Part shown: one piece after another, positions 31,099-37,146 of the stretch
Layout of the letters: every line of letters starts with the position of its first letter
How positions within the stretch are numbered: the first letter of the stretch is position 1
Assembly: GCA_022768655.1 (NCBI GenBank)
Contig: JALEQD010000045.1
Span: 1 to 37,146 of the forward strand
DNA: 37,146 nucleotides
From: Anaeroplasma sp.
Lineage (GTDB): Bacteria > Bacillota_I > Bacilli_A > Acholeplasmatales > Anaeroplasmataceae
Direction of reading: 5' to 3'
Notes under the pieces: generated by a model
The model's database searches: none
The model's input: only the letters and a program-made list of their open reading frames with translations
What the model was told of the DNA's origin: nothing
Made by a program: the position numbers and the translations under genes

Positions 31099-31638
31099 TT
31101 AATAATTTTCAGCTTTTATTTCAAAGAAGCTTTGAGGATGTTTACATACTGGACATATCTTTGGTGCTTTAATGCCAACTACAACATGACCACAATTACG
31201 ACATTCCCAAATCGTAATACTTGATTTTTCAAACACCTGCATTGCTTCAACATTACGTAATAATGCTCGATATCTTTCCTCATGCTGATGTTCTATTTCA
31301 GCAACCATACGGAATTTTTTAGCAAGCTCAGTAAAGCCTTCTTTTTCGGCAGTTTTAGCAAATTCATCATACATTTCTGTCCATTCATAATTTTCGCTAG
31401 CTAAGGCATTTTCTAGATTCTCATTTGTATTACCTAAACCATTTAATTCTAAAAACCATAGCTTAGCATGCTCTTTTTCGTTTTCTGCTGTTTTTATAAA
31501 AATGTCTGCAATTTGTTCATAGCCTTCTTTTTGGGCAACTTTTGCAAAATAAGTATATTTACATCTTGCTTGTGATTCTCCTGCAAATGCAGTCTTTAAA
31601 TTTTGTTCTGTTTTTGTACCACTATATTTATTGTTCAT
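31099..31638 (-). CDS. rbr: Rubrerythrin
   Basis: A 179-residue non-haem di-iron peroxidase that reduces hydrogen peroxide in anaerobes. The N-terminal ferritin-like four-helix domain carries iron ligands in [20 protein letters not shown] and [11 protein letters not shown]. The C-terminal rubredoxin-like domain has CRNCGH and CPVCKH for one iron. Both domains are in the classical order and length. AGGAGG precedes the ATG. A palindrome resembling a PerR box lies about 60 nt upstream, in line with control by the PerR-like protein encoded at 17839-18225. It reduces peroxide using electrons from rubredoxin or NAD(P)H-linked reductases not seen here. Confidence 0.96.
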   Translation of the reverse strand: MNNKYSGTKTEQNLKTAFAGESQARCKYTYFAKVAQKEGYEQIADIFIKTAENEKEHAKLWFLELNGLGNTNENLENALASENYEWTEMYDEFAKTAEKEGFTELAKKFRMVAEIEHQHEERYRALLRNVEAMQVFEKSSITIWECRNCGHVVVGIKAPKICPVCKHPQSFFEIKAENY

Positions 31639-31694
31639 GCTTCCTCCTATAAGTATTATTACTCATAGTTATTTTATGCATTTTTCTATTAATT

Positions 31695-31713
31695 ATTTAT
31701 ATTTTCTATAAAT
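31695..31713. promoter_or_regulatory. Candidate PerR box upstream of rubrerythrin
   Basis: ATTTATA-TTTTC-TATAAAT is a perfect 7-bp inverted repeat. Its core TTATATTTTCTATAA shares 11 of 14 defined positions with the B. subtilis Per box TTATAATnATTATAA. It lies just beyond the start of the stop-side of the next gene and about 60 nt before rbr, in the promoter region. Confidence 0.5.
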
Positions 31714-31726
31714 GAACAATAATTAT

Positions 31727-32989
31727 TTAATTATCTAGCATTATTTTTATTATTTCTTTATCTGTTTCACGCATTCCCTTAGATGCTAATCTATTAACAG
31801 ATTTAATAGTGTTTTCTACACCCTTTTTAACAATTCCACAGCCTGCGTAAAATTCATTACCTGTTTCCTGCATTTTTAAACCCAAAAATCCAGTTTCTAA
31901 TGCGGTTGCTATTTTTGCTGCACAGCTTGCCTTTGCACCATCACACACAATACCAGAATCTATTGCTAGAGTATTAACAATAATATGTGCTAATTCCTCA
32001 TATCCTTTTCCTAATAAATATGCAATACCACATACAGCACCAACTGCAGCACTAACGACACCACAATATGCTGATAATGTTCCAATCCCTGTTTTCAAAT
32101 GAATTGTAATTAAATTTGACACAACAAGTGATCTTATTAATTCTTCTTCTGTTTTTCTTAATTCCTTAGCATATACAATTACCGGAACTGATGTAGTTAT
32201 TCCTTGATTTCCGCTTCCAGAATTAATAATTACAGGTAGTTCGCATCCATTCATTCTTGCATCACTTCCTGCGGCAGCATAGGCTTTTGCCTTTGATTCA
32301 ATGCTACCCAAACCAGAATAAAAATACACTTTTCCAATATTAGCACCATAAGAATTTTTAATTCCTTCTTCAGCTATTTTAAAATTATATTCAATTTGTC
32401 GTTTTATAATATAATCAACATCTTCTAGATGAACACATTTAGCAAATTCTAAAATGTTTAAAACATTAAGATTACTTCTATCAGTTTTGATTAATGATGT
32501 TTCATCAATTTTATATAAAACTTCATTGTCCTTTTCAATTCTTACAATGTTTGTATGATCATTTATAATTCTAACGAATGAAGAATGTTCATCTGAAAAA
32601 AGCTTAACTCCAATTTCAAATATATAGCTATTTTCTACAATTTCAATTTTAAAATCAAATGAATTCATTAGTTTATTTATTAATATAATATGCTCCTTAG
32701 TAACATTACTTAAAACTTCTAATTCTAATGAAGCATTTCCTCCAATTAATCCAGCTAAAAAGGCAGCCTTAAGCCCAACCAAGCCATCTGTATGTGGAAC
32801 AGTAACACTCTTTACATTTTTAACAATATTTGGACTAACGTACAAAATTCCTTTAATACATTCTCCCTCTAAATATTCCTTTGCCTTAGCTGTACAATAA
32901 GCCAAAGAAATAGGTTCTGTACATCCCATAGCTGGAACAAGCTCTTCTTTTAAAATTTGAACAAATTGAGAGTAAACATTCTTATCCAT
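31727..32989 (-). CDS. L-cysteine desulfidase-like protein (UPF0597 / CyuA-YhaM family)
   Basis: A 420-residue protein of the family formerly annotated 'serine dehydratase alpha-like'. The ATG at 32987-32989 is used because TGGAGGA lies 5 nt before it; a GTG 21 nt upstream lacks a site. Conserved cysteines suited to an Fe-S cluster are in AMGCTEPIS (Cys23) and late in the protein (GIVCDGAKASCAA, FYAGCGIV). NSGSGNQGITTSVPV is a family signature. Characterised members (CyuA, archaeal CdsA) break down L-cysteine to pyruvate, ammonia and sulfide. No cysteine transporter is adjacent. It is monocistronic. Confidence 0.85.
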   Translation of the reverse strand: MDKNVYSQFVQILKEELVPAMGCTEPISLAYCTAKAKEYLEGECIKGILYVSPNIVKNVKSVTVPHTDGLVGLKAAFLAGLIGGNASLELEVLSNVTKEHIILINKLMNSFDFKIEIVENSYIFEIGVKLFSDEHSSFVRIINDHTNIVRIEKDNEVLYKIDETSLIKTDRSNLNVLNILEFAKCVHLEDVDYIIKRQIEYNFKIAEEGIKNSYGANIGKVYFYSGLGSIESKAKAYAAAGSDARMNGCELPVIINSGSGNQGITTSVPVIVYAKELRKTEEELIRSLVVSNLITIHLKTGIGTLSAYCGVVSAAVGAVCGIAYLLGKGYEELAHIIVNTLAIDSGIVCDGAKASCAAKIATALETGFLGLKMQETGNEFYAGCGIVKKGVENTIKSVNRLASKGMRETDKEIIKIMLDN

Positions 32990-33085
32990 AACATCCTCCA
33001 ACATTAACACTAATAATTATATATAATTAATTAATTTTTTTAAAGAAAAAGTTGTTTATTTAAAAAAATTAATATATTAAACTAC

Positions 33086-33117
33086 AAAAGGCATGATTCT
33101 AAAACAAAAATCATGCC
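33086..33117 (-). terminator. Terminator of the 103-residue gene
   Basis: GGCATGATT (33090-33098) pairs with AATCATGCC (33109-33117), with TTTTG following on the minus strand. Confidence 0.8.
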
Positions 33118-33122
33118 AAATG

Positions 33123-33434
33123 TTATATTATTTCAACATTACTACAATTAATTACTAATTCCTTATTACATACATTTATTGAAAGCTTTTCATTATCATA
33201 CTCAATTATATTAATAGAATATGGTTTTTCAAATGATAATTTTTCTACATTAACATTCTTAAAAATAAATGTCTTATCCATTACCATTTCTAATTCTGGA
33301 CGATATCCATTAGCTATTAAATCCAAATGTGTTTGTAAGTTAACCTCTACTTTTAATGTATAATTTGATAATTCAATATTTAATATATCAAAATCATCAA
33401 AATTATATGATTTAATAAAAAAATCCAATGTCAT
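33123..33434 (-). CDS. Conserved-looking hypothetical protein, 103 residues
   Basis: The ATG at 33432-33434 has AAAGGAG 8 nt upstream, so the protein begins MTLDFFIKSYNFDDFDILNI. It is acidic, rich in beta-type alternation (YTLKVEVNLQTHLDL, ITLY-like runs), with no signal, membrane span or recognised motif; a small all-beta domain is likely. A TATAAT is at 33465-33460 (minus), and a clear terminator follows, so it looks like a real, separately transcribed gene. Function unknown. Confidence 0.7.
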   Translation of the reverse strand: MTLDFFIKSYNFDDFDILNIELSNYTLKVEVNLQTHLDLIANGYRPELEMVMDKTFIFKNVNVEKLSFEKPYSINIIEYDNEKLSINVCNKELVINCSNVEII

Positions 33435-33676
33435 AATCATCTCTCCTTTTTTTATAACGATTATACAACAAAGAAAATTTATATTAAAGAATATAATCAC
33501 ACATTTTTATCTTTTTTAATTCTACTATCATAATTATTGTACCAATTATAATTACTTCAATATACCAAGTTTACTTTAAATTTGTTAACTGGCAGTTGCA
33601 TTAGTGATTTTTCACTGTTTTATTATCATTTTTTTAATAATAGCATGTATTTTTGTATATTTCATCATAATGAAAA

Positions 33677-33701
33677 AGAGCTATACTTATATAAGCATAG
33701 C
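33677..33701 (-). terminator. Terminator of the DAPDH-like gene
   Basis: GCTATACTTA and its imperfect complement TAAGCATAGC (33680-33701) form an 10-bp stem with one mismatch; the minus strand continues TCTTTTTC. Confidence 0.8.
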
Positions 33702-33739
33702 CCCCAAAATTATTAGTTAGTACATAGAAAAATTATATA

Positions 33740-34765
33740 TTAAATATGAAATGACATTGGATAACTTAAATATCCTATTTCGTCTAATTCTTCACTTGTT
33801 AAATAACCTGCAGGAGCTCTTAAAAGTGAAGGTATTCTATTTACAATTGTTGCGCAAGTATGCTCAACTGTGGCAGGCTTTTCAACCTTAAATTTAACAT
33901 TTGGTTCTCCAGTTATTTCCCAATCACACATATCACCATCATCTGGCCCATAAACCTTACCAATTGTTTCTTCTTCTATGATTATACCTTGATAAGTTTC
34001 AATTGTTACAACAGCAGACATACCAATACATCTTCCTGCTTTTATTGTTTTTTGCATTGTCGAACTATACAAATCCTTATCAATTGTATACGCTACATTC
34101 TTTTGTGTGATAGACTTAACTGTCAAACCAAGCTTTGATGCAATTGCTTCACTTGCATTCCATGCATAAGAAGGAACAACCTCTGTTGGATGTGCCATTG
34201 TTTTTTCAAATTCCTCAACAGTCAAATCACATCCGTGTGCTTTGGCTAAAGCCAAACCATAATCCTCTACATTGTAGCTATAAGATCCTTTGATTTTTTC
34301 AATCTTATGGCATCCACCACAAACCATTCCAACCATATTAATCCAGAAAATATCCTGCATACCAGAACCAGTCATTGTGCAATTATTCTCTTTCGCAATT
34401 AGATCAAGCTTATTTGTTAATGCTGAAGCCGTTGTCCAAGGATAAATGGCCTCCTCACAGGTAGTAATAACATTAATTCCACGACTTAAACATTTCTCAC
34501 ACATTGGATAAATGTCATTAATAAAACTAAATAGTGTTACTACTGCAACATCAGCATCACAAGAATCCAAAACCTGATCTGCATCCTTTGAAATTAAAAC
34601 TCCAGTTTTAACACCAAGATCAGCATAATCACCAACATCCATTCCTACAATTTCTGGATTCAAATCGATTGCTCCAACAATCTCAGCTCCATTTTCATGT
34701 AAATAACGTAAAATGTATTTAGACATTTTACCACAACCATATTGAACTACTCTTACTTTTCTCAT
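33740..34765 (-). CDS. 2,4-diaminopentanoate dehydrogenase-like / dihydrodipicolinate-reductase-like oxidoreductase
   Basis: A 341-residue NAD(P)-dependent dehydrogenase. The N-terminal Rossmann motif [49 protein letters not shown] and [12 protein letters not shown] match the family of clostridial 2,4-diaminopentanoate dehydrogenase (Ord), which acts in ornithine fermentation. The C-terminal part is unlike DapB. None of the other ornithine-degradation genes (ortA/B, oraE/S) are in this window, so the substrate could differ. A ribosome site GAAAGGAATGAAAG precedes ATG, and a terminator follows. The gene is alone on its transcript. Confidence 0.75.
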   Translation of the reverse strand: MRKVRVVQYGCGKMSKYILRYLHENGAEIVGAIDLNPEIVGMDVGDYADLGVKTGVLISKDADQVLDSCDADVAVVTLFSFINDIYPMCEKCLSRGINVITTCEEAIYPWTTASALTNKLDLIAKENNCTMTGSGMQDIFWINMVGMVCGGCHKIEKIKGSYSYNVEDYGLALAKAHGCDLTVEEFEKTMAHPTEVVPSYAWNASEAIASKLGLTVKSITQKNVAYTIDKDLYSSTMQKTIKAGRCIGMSAVVTIETYQGIIIEEETIGKVYGPDDGDMCDWEITGEPNVKFKVEKPATVEHTCATIVNRIPSLLRAPAGYLTSEELDEIGYLSYPMSFHI

Positions 34766-34881
34766 ACTTTCATTCCTTTCATCTATATTAGTATTTCATT
34801 ATTGGTCTATTTCTATGCACTAATCTAAGTATCGCTATTTACACTTATATTGTACAACATTTTTTGAAATTATGTAATTTT

Positions 34882-35361
34882 TTAATTCATTATATGAACA
34901 AAAATATATATATGAAATAATAAATAAAAAATAGAAAACAAGCCTTTTACACAAATGAATAAATGAGTGTGCGGCTCTATCTTATCAAATTTATTATTTA
35001 CTTCAACAATCATACAAATAGAGCCATTAGGATCAACTTTAATTTTCTTAAGAAATAGTTTTTCAGGGTTAACCTCAATAAAACCATAAATATATCCAAA
35101 TGTCATACTTTTACTTTTTATTTCGTTTGTTAATAAATTGATTGACCACAACTTGTTTATACGAATATATGAATTATATGTTGAAGTATATAACGTATGT
35201 GTTGAAGCATCATACTTAGAATCCCTATAATCATAATCTAATTTATAACTATTTAATAATTCTAAATTATCATATGAATATACATTAACAATTGAATCTG
35301 TATTTACAACAATTAATATATTAAGAGCAATATCACTTGCAACATAACTCAGGTTTTTCAT
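34882..35361 (-). CDS. Hypothetical protein with propeller-like N-terminal part
   Basis: A 159-residue reading frame. Residues 1-110 show short beta-strand pattern (IVNVYSYDNLELLNSYKLD, DASTHTLYTSTYNSYI) like one or two blades of a WD40/PQQ-type beta-propeller, far too few for a closed fold; the last 30 residues are hydrophobic (FSIFYLLFHIYIFVHIMN) and look unlike the rest. There is a TATAAT at 35396-35391 (minus) but only a weak ribosome site. It could be a genuine small gene or a decayed fragment of a longer propeller gene next to the insertion sequence. Low confidence in function. Confidence 0.4.
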   Translation of the reverse strand: MKNLSYVASDIALNILIVVNTDSIVNVYSYDNLELLNSYKLDYDYRDSKYDASTHTLYTSTYNSYIRINKLWSINLLTNEIKSKSMTFGYIYGFIEVNPEKLFLKKIKVDPNGSICMIVEVNNKFDKIEPHTHLFICVKGLFSIFYLLFHIYIFVHIMN

Positions 35362-35438
35362 TTTAATAAAACTATCTTTTTTAAAATTTTTATTATACCT
35401 TAATACTCTATTTGTTTGAATTAAATAATAATATTTTT

Positions 35439-35446
35439 CATATTAC
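35439..35446. repeat. Left copy of 8-bp direct repeat bounding the IS
   Basis: CATATTAC, identical to 37128-37135. In IS110 elements short identity between target and donor end marks the recombination site. Confidence 0.6.
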
Positions 35447-35468
35447 ACCTCTCTCGTATAATATGTAG

Positions 35469-35725
35469 TGTGGATTTAGGCCTTGGATAAACCTAGCTAC
35501 ATATTGGTATTTTTGAAGTCCTAGTGTTATAATCTTATTTAGATATAACTTGATTAATGTGCTTTCGCCTCCTTGCGGCTAGACCGCTTTTGAAAGCTTG
35601 CAAACCTGCTTGATTGACATATTCCTCTTACCAGTAGTTGTTCACCTGCTTCACTCAATTATCCATGAAGTCAGGATAGTTCTTATTCCCGCGAGGTTGA
35701 GGTTATCTTTCAAGGCTAGGACTTC
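35469..35725 (+). ncRNA. Candidate bridge RNA of the IS110 element
   Basis: The left non-coding end is GC-richer than the genome (35561-35620 has 30 G+C of 60) and folds extensively. A 10-bp helix GAAGTCCTAG (35515-35524) with CTAGGACTTC (35716-35725) encloses the core. Inside are hairpin GTTATA-A-TCT / AGA-TATAAC (35526-35549), GCTTTC (35561-35566) with GAAAGC (35592-35597) containing GCGG/CCGC, and unpaired segments. An 8-bp hairpin (ATATGTAG 35461-35468 with CTACATAT 35497-35504) precedes. IS110 transposases are known to use such a bridge RNA to pair target and donor DNA. ATTGACATATT at 35613-35623 copies the right-end donor sequence and is a plausible donor guide. Confidence 0.7.
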
Positions 35726-35760
35726 ATTTATATCTAATCCAAGAAAGAAGGTATTACCTC

Positions 35761-37017
35761 ATGTCTGTTTTAAATTCTTTATTCGTAGGTATTGATGTTT
35801 CTAAAAATTCTAATCAAGTCTATGCGATGAATTTTGACCAGAAAAAACTACTATCTTTTTCTGCTTCAAATGATTCAGAAGGTGCTTCTAAAATAGAAGC
35901 TAAACTGATAGAATGTTTAAACAAGAATAACTATGAACATGTAGTAATAGTACTTGAGTCTACAGGTATGTACTCTTTCCATATTGCTACATATTTATCA
36001 TCTTCAGAGCTTCTAGCGAAGTATTCTGTACTAGTTTACTGTATCAATCCTAAGACTAGTCAAAATTACCGTAAAAGTTTCTCTGAGATGGATAAAACTG
36101 ATCCTAAAGATTCATATATCTTAGCTGATATGGCTCGTGTAGGTAAAGTTAAAGATTTAACTCCTGTAAAAGGTCCACAAAAACTTGCTTTACAAAGACT
36201 AACTCGTCATCGTAAACATATTTCCGAACAAATTGTTAGAGAAAAATTATATGTTTTAAATAACATTTTCCTTAAATTCTCTGCTTTTGACCGTAAATAT
36301 GATGGTTTATCACCATTTTCTGATCCTTTTACTGCTACTGCACAAGCTATATTACTTGAATATAAATCTCCCGAAGAAATCGTCAATACTTCTATTGAAG
36401 ATTTAACTTCTTTTATTTCTACTGCCTCTAAAAATCGTTTTGCTGATTCCAAAAAGGTAGCTGAAACCTTAACTAAATGTGCTCGTATGTCTTATCGATT
36501 AGATAAAGCCGCTTACGAACCTATTAATACTGCCATTGCTTCATCTTTAGCCATATTAAGGTGCCTTGAAAATGAATTGAAGCATATTGATAAAGAAATT
36601 GCCAACCTATCCAAAGGATTCAATTCTGACGAATATAATTGTCTTATTTCTATTCCTGGTATTGGCCCAACATTCGCTGCTGGAATACTATCTGAAATAG
36701 GCTCAATTAAACAATTTGATGATGAAGAAGCTTTGGCCAAATACGCAGGACTTACATGGCGTCGTCATCAATCAGGCGATGATGAATATGAAGACACTCC
36801 AATGACTAAAACAGGTAACTCTTACCTAAGATATTATATTGTTGAGGCTGCAACAATGGCGGTTCTTCATAATCCAGTTTATACACAATATTATCAAAAG
36901 AAATTTACTGAAGTTAAAACTCATCAACATACTCGCGCTATTGCTTTAACTGCCAGAAAACTTGTAAGATTGATTTATGGATTATTGAGTAAAAATCAAT
37001 TATACAAAGCTAATTAA
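35761..37017 (+). CDS. IS110-family transposase (DEDD RuvC-like and Tnp_20 serine domain)
   Basis: A 418-residue RNA-guided recombinase. The N-terminal RuvC-like (DEDD) domain has FVGIDVSKNSNQV (first Asp, residue 11), VVIVLESTGMY (Glu) and MDKTDPKDSYILADMA (two Asp). A coiled-coil linker follows (LAILRCLENELKHIDKEIANL). The C-terminal Tnp_20 domain starts with ISIPGIGPTFAAGILSEIG and includes MTKTGNSYLRYYIVEAA, where the catalytic serine (GNS) lies. Length and order are complete, with no frameshift. The ATG is 8 or so nt after GAAGG, and the leader holds the candidate bridge RNA. Confidence 0.96.
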   Translation: MSVLNSLFVGIDVSKNSNQVYAMNFDQKKLLSFSASNDSEGASKIEAKLIECLNKNNYEHVVIVLESTGMYSFHIATYLSSSELLAKYSVLVYCINPKTSQNYRKSFSEMDKTDPKDSYILADMARVGKVKDLTPVKGPQKLALQRLTRHRKHISEQIVREKLYVLNNIFLKFSAFDRKYDGLSPFSDPFTATAQAILLEYKSPEEIVNTSIEDLTSFISTASKNRFADSKKVAETLTKCARMSYRLDKAAYEPINTAIASSLAILRCLENELKHIDKEIANLSKGFNSDEYNCLISIPGIGPTFAAGILSEIGSIKQFDDEEALAKYAGLTWRRHQSGDDEYEDTPMTKTGNSYLRYYIVEAATMAVLHNPVYTQYYQKKFTEVKTHQHTRAIALTARKLVRLIYGLLSKNQLYKAN

Positions 37018-37049
37018 TTTATTTTTGATTAACCATACCTCGTTTTAAA

Positions 37050-37072
37050 AACCTATCAAGCATAGGTTCTTT
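37050..37072 (+). terminator. Hairpin after the transposase gene
   Basis: AACCTAT (37050-37056) pairs with ATAGGTT (37062-37068), followed by CTTTTG; a modest terminator within the right end of the IS. Confidence 0.55.
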
Positions 37073-37127
37073 TGTGTTGTTCCTTATATGTCTATATATC
37101 TAAAAATTATTTATTTTTATCTATTGA

Positions 37128-37135
37128 CATATTAC
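37128..37135. repeat. Right copy of 8-bp direct repeat bounding the IS
   Basis: CATATTAC, overlapping the end of TTGACA (37124-37129); identical to 35439-35446. Confidence 0.6.
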
Positions 37136-37146
37136 CGGTATGCTTA

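Larger units (their letters stand above)
35439..37135 (+). mobile_element. IS110-family insertion sequence, apparently complete
   Basis: One transposase gene with a 310-bp left non-coding end and a 110-bp right end, bounded by an identical 8-mer CATATTAC (35439-35446 and 37128-37135). There are no terminal inverted repeats of note, as usual for IS110. The long left end (not the right) fits the IS110 group, not IS1111. The left end holds TATAAT (35457-35462) and the right end TTGACA (37124-37129), 16 nt apart when the ends are joined at the 8-mer, so the circular intermediate would create a promoter. Boundaries are inferred from the repeat; the exact core dinucleotide is not certain. Confidence 0.85.

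Noticed and set aside
33501-33676. Small RNA or ORF in the gap between the 103-residue gene and the DAPDH-like gene
   Set aside because: Only short AT-rich stretches, a weak AGTGA/TCACT hairpin near 33605-33617, and an 18-codon frame without ribosome site were found.
35439-35446. CATATTAC as an ordinary target-site duplication made by a DDE transposase
   Set aside because: The transposase is an IS110-type DEDD/serine recombinase, which does not make staggered-cut duplications; the repeat is better read as shared donor/target sequence.
1-37146. CRISPR array or Mycoplasma genetic code
   Set aside because: No regularly spaced repeats were seen; TGA serves as a stop (for example in the XRE gene) and tryptophan is TGG.

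Overview
The window is about 37 kb of very AT-rich DNA from a low-GC Gram-positive bacterium (Bacillota, in the broad Bacilli / Erysipelotrichia / Mollicutes-relative area). The reasons are strong AGGAGG-type ribosome sites, sigma-A promoters of the TTGACA/TATAAT and TGnTATAAT kind, a cysteine-free S4, a PerR-type Fur regulator, DegV, an Amidase_3 cell-wall hydrolase and a yybP-ykoY riboswitch. TGA is used as a stop and does not interrupt genes, so the genetic code is the standard bacterial one (table 11), not the Mycoplasma code. An anaerobic or microaerophilic life is likely (rubrerythrin, Fe-S GltD-like flavoprotein, cysteine-desulfidase-like and diaminopentanoate-dehydrogenase-like proteins).

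Layout. 1-2150: the 5' part of thiI (cut by the window edge), divergent from rpsD, which has a pseudoknotted leader; then a 34-residue membrane peptide and a secreted amidase. 2200-3430: an esterase-like gene convergent with a zinc-ribbon membrane protein. 3440-9900: one compact minus-strand operon, tyrA-aroB-aroA-chorismate mutase-aroE-aroC followed by a GltD-like oxidoreductase, with most junctions overlapping by 4-11 bases. 10114-11830: a small XRE regulator, then about 505 nt of GC-richer, highly structured non-coding RNA, then a DegV gene facing it. 11927-15460: a heterodimeric ABC exporter. 15540-21320: endonuclease IV, a lipoprotein HtrA-like protease, PerR and an SNF2 helicase, all on the minus strand. 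21509-23712: a lysine-rich micro-ORF, tRNA-Glu, and a manganese-homeostasis operon (CaCA exchanger and mntP) behind a yybP-ykoY riboswitch. 23722-27470: a second heterodimeric ABC exporter with a promoter, an operator-like palindrome or leader ORF, and a terminator-attenuator. 27470-28720: hisS. 28904-31071: a DUF368/PopT-type lipid-carrier transporter with an extra C-terminal domain, and a PlsC-type acyltransferase. 31099-34765: rubrerythrin with a PerR-box-like site, a CyuA-like desulfidase, a small unknown protein and a DAPDH-like dehydrogenase. 34882-37146: a doubtful propeller-like ORF and a complete-looking IS110-family element.

Most notable: (1) the large structured RNA at about 10483-10994, whose ends pair with each other and which contains two H-type pseudoknots; it may be a ROOL/OLE-like ornate RNA or a new class; (2) the IS110 element, whose left end encodes a folded RNA (candidate bridge RNA) and whose two ends would join into a TTGACA-16-TATAAT promoter in the circular form; (3) layered 5' regulation of the second ABC exporter; (4) a riboswitch that places a CaCA exchanger in manganese export. 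All calls are from reading the sequence; no database search was run.
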